NCBI GenBank assembly: GCA_950060715.1
Contig: CATLVA010000028.1
Span: 1-10,033 of the forward strand
Reading direction: 5' to 3'
Length of the DNA: 10,033 bases
Source of the DNA: an uncultured Oligoflexia bacterium
Lineage (GTDB): Bacteria; Bdellovibrionota; Bacteriovoracia; Bacteriovoracales; Bacteriovoracaceae
This document shows, one piece after another, positions 5,341 to 10,033 of this stretch; the first letter of the stretch is position 1, and every line of letters begins with the position of its first letter. Under the pieces are notes generated by a model. That model was given only the letters and a program-made list of their open reading frames with translations. It searched no databases and was not told where the DNA came from. The position numbers and the translations under genes are program-made.

Positions 5341-6780
5341 GTGTACCGATCATTTTATGAGCTTGTGCCAAGCCCAGCTGAACAACAAAAATTTTTGCTA
5401 CCTCTAGCCGATTTAATCGACCAAGACTCTGTAGTTGATTTGTTCATTGAAAAAGCTGAAAAGCCTAGTCGTATGGGATTCGATGGTGCATTTACTCTTA
5501 TTGCAGAAGTAAGAGGTGAAAAAGTAGGTATTATCTATAATGATTTTAAAATGAACGGTGGTGGCTTTGGAGAAAAAAACTCGGAGCGAATTGTTGCTTT
5601 TTTAAACTACCTCGATCTTAATCGCATTCCTCTTGTATTTTCTCTACAGTCTATCGGGGTTCGCTTTATGGAAGGTAGAAAGGTCTTTAAGCACGCATTC
5701 AAAATTATCCCAGCACTTAAAAAATTTAAAGAAAACAACCTCATTATAACCTGCTCAACTGGCCAGACCCTAGGGATTGCAGCTCTTCTTTATGATTTTG
5801 GAGACTATAGACTAGGAATCAAAGATGAATCTTTAATCAACCTAACAGGTCCCAATGTCTATAAATTATTTTTTGGTAAGGGAATTGATTTTGAGAAGAT
5901 TTCAAGTGCTCAAAACCAGCTTCAGATCACCAATATGGTAAATGATTATTTCTATGACCGCTCTGCCATGTTTGAGCATATAAGAGATATAATAGCTATT
6001 CAAAATGGACACGACTTCTGCGCAAAGAAAACCGTTTTCAAGCTAAACCTCAAAAAAGATGTAGAAAAACAGCAGAAAAATCATATTGCTTTACATGAAC
6101 TACTTAAAAAAGTTCAACCAGATCAAAGCCTTATTCAAGAAGTGATGTCGAAAATTGATTGCTCAGTTAAGGTGTATATTGTTCGTACGGTGCTAGGGTA
6201 TTACGGTCTTTTTTTGAATCCTCCAGGTAACGTAAATATGATCTGTGCTCGTACTCTACAAAAATATAAAATGGGTCTGGACTTATTTAAAAAACTTGGA
6301 CTACCTATTATATCGCTAGTGAATACTTCGGGAGGAGATCCAAGAGTTGATCAGCTAGATAAAGATATCATTAGTGAATTAAATGATGTCACTGCTGCTA
6401 TCATCGACTACCCATTCGCTAAGCTCGGTATCGTTAATGAGAAATGCTATGGAGGCGCAACAGTACTATCTTTTCCTGCCATTTTTGGAGGAGAGCCTTC
6501 GCTGATTCTAGAAGGCGCAAATCTAGGGGTTATGCATAAGTCGATTTTAGAAAAGCTATTGGATAACTCACCTAGGCTTTTAAAGATTATGAAAGCTAAT
6601 ATGGACAAAGAAACTCCAGACTATAGCGACCTAATTGAAGAGGGATTAATCGAGAAGAAAATTGAGTTGCATGAGCTTTCCAGCCATATCCAATTATTTA
6701 TGTTGAAGAGAATTCCACTCAAAAATACTGAAAGCTCTGAATCTATAGCTGCTCCTTTACAAAAAACGATAGGTGAATAA
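5341..6780 (+). CDS. Acyl-CoA carboxyltransferase-like protein (PccB-type fold), 479 aa
   Basis: The protein has the two-crotonase-domain layout of biotin-dependent carboxyltransferase beta subunits (PccB/AccD5 type, usually a little over 500 aa). N-half: NDFKMNGGGFGEKNSERI (residues 68-85) matches the 'F..GGS.GE.H..KI' block, SLQSIGVRFMEG (101-112) takes the place of DSGGARIQEG, and CSTGQTLGIAALLYDFGDYR (138-157) takes the place of the CAGGA...D block. C-half: NPPGNVNMICARTLQKY (293-309), LVNTSGGDPRVDQ (326-338) and VNEKCYGGATVLSF (365-378), the last being the family's 'K.YGGA' motif. It has no CxxC zinc ribbon, so it is not classical AccD. The glycine pair of the first oxyanion hole is changed (GG to IG), and the second is also atypical. 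No biotin carboxylase or biotin carrier gene lies nearby in the window. It may carboxylate, decarboxylate or bind an acyl-thioester. GTG start with AAGGAG. Its stop overlaps the next start by one base. Confidence 0.75.
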   Translation: MYRSFYELVPSPAEQQKFLLPLADLIDQDSVVDLFIEKAEKPSRMGFDGAFTLIAEVRGEKVGIIYNDFKMNGGGFGEKNSERIVAFLNYLDLNRIPLVFSLQSIGVRFMEGRKVFKHAFKIIPALKKFKENNLIITCSTGQTLGIAALLYDFGDYRLGIKDESLINLTGPNVYKLFFGKGIDFEKISSAQNQLQITNMVNDYFYDRSAMFEHIRDIIAIQNGHDFCAKKTVFKLNLKKDVEKQQKNHIALHELLKKVQPDQSLIQEVMSKIDCSVKVYIVRTVLGYYGLFLNPPGNVNMICARTLQKYKMGLDLFKKLGLPIISLVNTSGGDPRVDQLDKDIISELNDVTAAIIDYPFAKLGIVNEKCYGGATVLSFPAIFGGEPSLILEGANLGVMHKSILEKLLDNSPRLLKIMKANMDKETPDYSDLIEEGLIEKKIELHELSSHIQLFMLKRIPLKNTESSESIAAPLQKTIGE

Positions 6781-7793
6781 TGGAATCAAAGTCATATCAT
6801 TGTGGAATAGAAATAGATGAGATAGCCGTATGTGATTTTGGACTCATGAAGCGTATGAGTAATCAGGATATTCTGGAACTCGGGCGTGGAAAAGTAGATC
6901 CTAAGTTGGCAAATTTTCTCTCAAAGAAAATGGGGATAGAAACGCGCTACCATTGCCCTGATGAGCTTTCCTCTTTTGAACTCGCAGCCAATGCTCTTGA
7001 TAAACTAATTTCTAAGCAACCTGAAATTATTGACGAGGCTGAGTTTTTCATCTTTGCGGGAATTTCTAATCCTCTTCCGACTGTTTGTACTTCATCTCTT
7101 CTTGCGTGTGATAAAGGCTTTAAAAAAGCTAGTTGTTGGGATTTAAAATCCGGTTGCTCAAGTGGTGTACTCGCCATGCAGCAGGCCCTCGATTGGGTCA
7201 ATCTCGGCGCCAAACAAGGGGTAATTATTTGTGCTGAAAGTATGACCAAGTTTGCAAACCCTGAAGCACTTCAAATGTCTGCATCTACTGGTGATGGAGC
7301 GTGTGCTATGATCGTTAAAAGATCTGATTCTTGGAAAGTTTTAGGTTCAGTTCACGGTACAGACTCAAGATTTATGCGCTCCATGTATGTACCTGGAAAA
7401 TATCCGGTTAAAAAAGACTTCAATCCACTTGATTATGTTTTTACCTTTGATGAGAAAGGGGAAACACTGGAGATGATGGCGCATTATTGGATGCAGTCAC
7501 TATCAGATCTTTTAAAAGTATCCGGTATTTCAGGTTCTGAAGTTACAGATTATATTGCCCACCAAGTGGATGGGACTAAGAATAAAAAATTTGCTCTTGC
7601 TCAAGAGATACCTGAGTCCTCTGTTGCCTTAAACTTTAGGGACTATGGAAACATGGGATGTCCTACAGTTTTTATAAATTACGCCCAGTGGATGCAAAAT
7701 AGAGAGAACGATTTCTCTCGCGGCGACAAACTCGTACTTCACGCAGTCGGTGGAGGCCTTTCCTGGGCGGGACTCTGTTTAGAGCGAGTTTAG
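6780..7793 (+). CDS. 3-oxoacyl-ACP synthase III (FabH/KASIII-like), first copy
   Basis: KASIII enzymes use a thiolase fold to join an acyl group, held on a cysteine, to malonyl-ACP or a similar partner. The length (337 aa) is usual for the family. The catalytic triad is visible: C126 in LKSGCSSG, H261 in YIAHQVDGTKNK, N291 in DYGNMGCPT. The dimer-core block ASTGDGACAMIVK (168-180) and the C-terminal glycine-rich strand HAVGGGLSWAG (321-331) are present. The start ATG overlaps the previous stop (TAATG), so translation is probably coupled. The substrate cannot be told. SGCSSG and HQVDG differ from the AACAG and HQAN of housekeeping FabH, which fits a specialised pathway enzyme and not primary fatty acid synthesis. 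An 89-base gap follows before the ACP gene. Confidence 0.88.
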   Translation: MESKSYHCGIEIDEIAVCDFGLMKRMSNQDILELGRGKVDPKLANFLSKKMGIETRYHCPDELSSFELAANALDKLISKQPEIIDEAEFFIFAGISNPLPTVCTSSLLACDKGFKKASCWDLKSGCSSGVLAMQQALDWVNLGAKQGVIICAESMTKFANPEALQMSASTGDGACAMIVKRSDSWKVLGSVHGTDSRFMRSMYVPGKYPVKKDFNPLDYVFTFDEKGETLEMMAHYWMQSLSDLLKVSGISGSEVTDYIAHQVDGTKNKKFALAQEIPESSVALNFRDYGNMGCPTVFINYAQWMQNRENDFSRGDKLVLHAVGGGLSWAGLCLERV

Positions 7794-7828
7794 TAATTCC
7801 GAGTAAAGTACTTTTTTTCTAAGTTTCC

Positions 7829-7857
7829 CTACATTTCTTTATAGGTTTTGTTAAAAT
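7829..7857 (+). promoter_or_regulatory. Possible internal promoter before the ACP gene
   Basis: CTACAT (7829-7834) and TAAAAT (7852-7857) with a 17-base spacer lie in the only sizeable gap of the operon. The matches are modest. If real, it would allow extra expression of the ACP, which is normally needed in excess over the enzymes. AAGGAG follows at 7875-7880, just before the start codon. Confidence 0.3.
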
Positions 7858-7882
7858 ATAAGGACTGTATTCAAGGAGAAAC

Positions 7883-8128
7883 ATGGAAGAGACTCTGAAG
7901 AAAATTACGGATATCATTGCTAAAAATGATGATCTTAATAGCGATATAAGTCCTGAACTTATCCAACTTAACCACAGTTTTAAACATGACCTCTGCTTTG
8001 ATTCAATTTCATTAATGTCTCTTGCCTATGAACTTCAAGAAGAATACCCAGATTTAGACGAAATGAGTATTTCAGAGTGGGACACCCTGGCTGACTGTGT
8101 CGCGACTTTGGAAGCTCTCAAAGATTAA
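7883..8128 (+). CDS. Acyl carrier protein, stand-alone, 81 aa
   Basis: A small acidic four-helix-type protein of ACP length. The phosphopantetheine site is S41 in LCFDSISLMSLAYELQEEY, matching the D-S-[LIM] start of helix II. It would be charged to the holo form by a phosphopantetheinyl transferase, for which no gene is visible here. It is not the housekeeping AcpP: the site is FDSIS where AcpP has ADSLD, and the genes around it are not fabD, fabG and fabF. It is the natural carrier for the ligase encoded right after it, whose start overlaps this stop by one base (TAATG), and for the two KASIII enzymes. The start is supported by AAGGAG five bases or less upstream of the ATG region. Confidence 0.85.
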   Translation: MEETLKKITDIIAKNDDLNSDISPELIQLNHSFKHDLCFDSISLMSLAYELQEEYPDLDEMSISEWDTLADCVATLEALKD

Positions 8129-9399
8129 TGAATATTTTAAATCAATTTCTTCAATGCAAAGTCAGTTTGGGTGATGAGCTCATTGACTTGAATTCTAGAT
8201 TAAATAATTTAAATACGACCTATGCAGGTTTGAAAAAGGGAAGCTTCACGATTGTGCGAGCAAAAGATCCTATTGATTTCAGCCTTCAATTCTTTCTGGC
8301 TCTTGATAAAGGGCTTATTCCTATTCCTGTTGCAAATGACATACCTGAAATCCAACTAAATAGATTAACAGAGATGTATCAAGGTGAGGGCTCAGGATTT
8401 GAAAATGCTTATGCTTGTTTAACTTCTGGTTCAACGGGAGAGCCAAAGCTCTGTGTTTTGTCTGTTAAGAATGCTTTGCAAAACGCAAGTGCACATGCAG
8501 GCTCTCTAGAAATTTCTAAAAATCAAACGGTGGTTCAAACACTGCCTCTATACCATTCATTCGGTATCGTTTGTTATCTTTTTGGTGCAATTGAAATTGG
8601 CTTTCATCTGAACTTAAATAAAGCTTTCTTGGGTTTAAAGTCTTTAAATAGAAAGAACGTCGATAAGGGTGTGATTCACTTAAGTCCTGCTCAAGTTCAG
8701 TTTATTACTAAGGAAGCAGGTGAATCCACAAATCATTTTGAAGTGGTTTCTATCGGTGGAGGAGTAGCTTCTAAGTCTTCACTTGAGGTACTAGCCCAAA
8801 AATTTCCAAATGCAAAACTATACACAACTTACGGTTTAACTGAAGCAGGGCCAAGGGTCACGTCAGGTTTGTGGCAAAAAGAAAAATATAAGACGGGAGA
8901 TATAGGTAAAGCTCTTTCTGGAATTCAGCTCAAAGTTCTTAACTCAAATGGAGAGTTAGTTCTTAAAGGAGAAGGTCTTCTGGCTATTAAAACTCCTTAT
9001 TTAAAACTTAATGATAGAGATGATCTTGTAGATGATTTTTATATCACTAGGGACATTGTTTCACTTCAAAATGGTAATGTTTGCTTTAACTCTAGAGAGG
9101 GAGATTTAATCAATCGAGGTGGTATAAGTGTTTATCCTCGATTGATTGAAGAAATCGTGAACTCACATAGTGAAGTTGAAGACTGCATCGTATTTAAAGA
9201 GCAATCAGATGAATACGAAGAAGTTCCCGTGTTAGTCGTGGAAACGAATCTTAGTGTGGATGAAATAAAATCACTTATAAAATACGATTTAGATATTCAC
9301 CAGAAACCTGTCAGAATTTATTGTTTCAAAGAGTTTCCACGAATGTCTTTGAATAAAATTGATAGAAACAAACTTAAGAAGTGGATGCAATATGAGTAA
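8128..9399 (+). CDS. Acyl-adenylating ligase (ANL superfamily), compact, probably loading the ACP
   Basis: ANL enzymes activate a carboxylic acid with ATP and pass it to CoA or a carrier protein. The phosphate loop is LTSGSTGEPK (98-107). Further motifs are PLYHSFG (140-146), YTTYGLTEAGPR (232-243), REGDLINRGGISVYP (323-337, hinge region) and FPRMSLNKIDRNKLKK (403-418), where K410 is the expected adenylation lysine. At 423 aa it is about 100 residues shorter than typical acyl-CoA synthetases. The P-loop comes at residue 98 where family members have it near 160-190, so the N-terminal subdomain is reduced. The usual Y-x-TGD motif reads YITRD (305-309), keeping the ribose-binding Asp but not the Gly. 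Overlap with the ACP gene suggests the ACP is its acceptor. The acid substrate is unknown. Confidence 0.85.
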   Translation: MNILNQFLQCKVSLGDELIDLNSRLNNLNTTYAGLKKGSFTIVRAKDPIDFSLQFFLALDKGLIPIPVANDIPEIQLNRLTEMYQGEGSGFENAYACLTSGSTGEPKLCVLSVKNALQNASAHAGSLEISKNQTVVQTLPLYHSFGIVCYLFGAIEIGFHLNLNKAFLGLKSLNRKNVDKGVIHLSPAQVQFITKEAGESTNHFEVVSIGGGVASKSSLEVLAQKFPNAKLYTTYGLTEAGPRVTSGLWQKEKYKTGDIGKALSGIQLKVLNSNGELVLKGEGLLAIKTPYLKLNDRDDLVDDFYITRDIVSLQNGNVCFNSREGDLINRGGISVYPRLIEEIVNSHSEVEDCIVFKEQSDEYEEVPVLVVETNLSVDEIKSLIKYDLDIHQKPVRIYCFKEFPRMSLNKIDRNKLKKWMQYE

Positions 9400-10033
9400 G
9401 ATTTGGATTAAAGATATTCAGCACTATATTCCAGAGCAATGCCTGACGAATGAAGATGTTATTAAAAAATACAATATTAGAATGAAGCCAGGTTGGGTGA
9501 AAAAAATTGTCGGGATTGAAAAGAGGCATTGGGCGCCAAAGGAAATGGCAGCAAGTGACTTAGCATTTGAAGCGGTAAGCAAAATGGATCTGAAAGATTT
9601 TGATGGTGCTATTTTTGTGTCTACTATAAGCGGAGATTATCCAACACCTTCTACAAGTTCAATTGTGAAGAGAAAGCTTGGTTTAAGTAATTTAAAACCT
9701 GCGATTGATTTAAATGCTGCTTGTGCTGGGCAAATTTTTGCTTTAGAAATGGCTTTCCATAGATTGAAGGCTACAGATGAAACACAGGCTCTGGTCATCG
9801 CAAGCGAGATCCGTAGCCGTTTTTTAAATATGCAAGATAGAAGAACTGCCTTTATATTTGCCGATGGAGCGTGTTCAATCTTATTAGAAAAATCAGATAA
9901 TGCTCCCGGAGAGATCGAGTGGATACTTTCTCGTACTTATCCTAGCGACAAGTATGAAATTTATATACCAGCAGGAGGAAGCGCGAAACCCATTACATCT
10001 GAAGTTATCGAGAAAAATGAACATTGTATTACA
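9392..10033 (+). CDS. 3-oxoacyl-ACP synthase III (FabH/KASIII-like), second copy, cut by window end
   Basis: An open frame of 214 codons runs off the right edge. ATG at 9392 lies inside the end of the ligase gene (8-base overlap), indicating translational coupling. The N-terminus IKDIQHYIPEQCLTNEDV and the WVKKIVGIEKRHWAP block are typical of FabH-like proteins ('G-I..R'). The nucleophile is C111 in DLNAACAGQIFALEM, the standard AACAG context. FIFADGACSILLE (about 164-176) is the dimer-core block. The catalytic His and Asn would lie beyond the window. It differs clearly in sequence from the KASIII encoded at 6780-7793, so the two are not recent duplicates and probably do different steps or form a heterodimer. 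Confidence 0.88.
   Translation, partial: MSKIWIKDIQHYIPEQCLTNEDVIKKYNIRMKPGWVKKIVGIEKRHWAPKEMAASDLAFEAVSKMDLKDFDGAIFVSTISGDYPTPSTSSIVKRKLGLSNLKPAIDLNAACAGQIFALEMAFHRLKATDETQALVIASEIRSRFLNMQDRRTAFIFADGACSILLEKSDNAPGEIEWILSRTYPSDKYEIYIPAGGSAKPITSEVIEKNEHCIT

Noticed and set aside
7800..7820. AGTA-AAG-TACT followed by seven T residues after the first KASIII gene, as a terminator
   Set aside because: The stem is only four A/T-rich base pairs, too weak for an intrinsic terminator inside an otherwise tight operon.
5341..10033. Reading the operon as a housekeeping fatty acid synthesis locus
   Set aside because: There is no fabD, fabG, fabF, plsX or rpmF, two unlike KASIII genes are present, the ACP differs from AcpP, and a ligase and carboxyltransferase-like protein are interleaved.

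Overview
The window is AT-rich throughout, with full-length proteins, Shine-Dalgarno starts, intrinsic terminators and Sec-type signal peptides, so it comes from a low-GC Gram-negative-like bacterium. The style of the proteins (lysine- and phenylalanine-rich secreted hypotheticals, a coiled-coil serine recombinase, an IS1380-type element) makes me think of Bdellovibrionota (the Bacteriovorax/Halobacteriovorax group). That is a guess from general resemblance and nothing in the window proves it.

Layout. (1) Positions 1-2860 are a mobile-DNA zone on the minus strand. It holds the C-terminal part of a large serine recombinase that has lost its catalytic domain and runs off the left edge, a compositionally mixed junction of about 220 bases, and an intact IS1380-family DDE transposase with a TTG start. 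(2) Positions 2860-3630 carry no convincing normal-sized gene. They contain one copy of a dispersed repeat of about 57 bp, a small and possibly frameshifted ORF with a good ribosome binding site, and three consecutive hairpins of which the last is a textbook terminator. (3) Positions 3634-5121 hold two convergent genes for secreted proteins of unknown function (320 aa on plus, 115 aa on minus). A bidirectional terminator and an orphan coding remnant lie between them. The second copy of the 57-bp repeat sits just upstream of the 115-aa gene. (4) Positions 5341-10033 are a tightly packed plus-strand operon of five genes, the last cut by the window edge: an acyl-CoA carboxyltransferase-like protein, a KASIII (FabH-like) ketosynthase, an acyl carrier protein, a compact acyl-adenylating ligase and a second KASIII.

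How the operon genes work together (inference). The ligase would adenylate a carboxylic acid and load it onto the phosphopantetheine arm of the ACP. The two KASIII enzymes would perform decarboxylative condensation or acyl transfer, and the carboxyltransferase-like protein would act on an acyl-thioester extender or product. This parts list is that of a small fatty-acid- or polyketide-like pathway. The altered oxyanion-hole motifs of the carboxyltransferase, and the absence of biotin carboxylase and biotin carrier genes in the window, make its exact reaction uncertain. I do not recognise the five-gene combination as a named pathway, and it is the most interesting part of the window.
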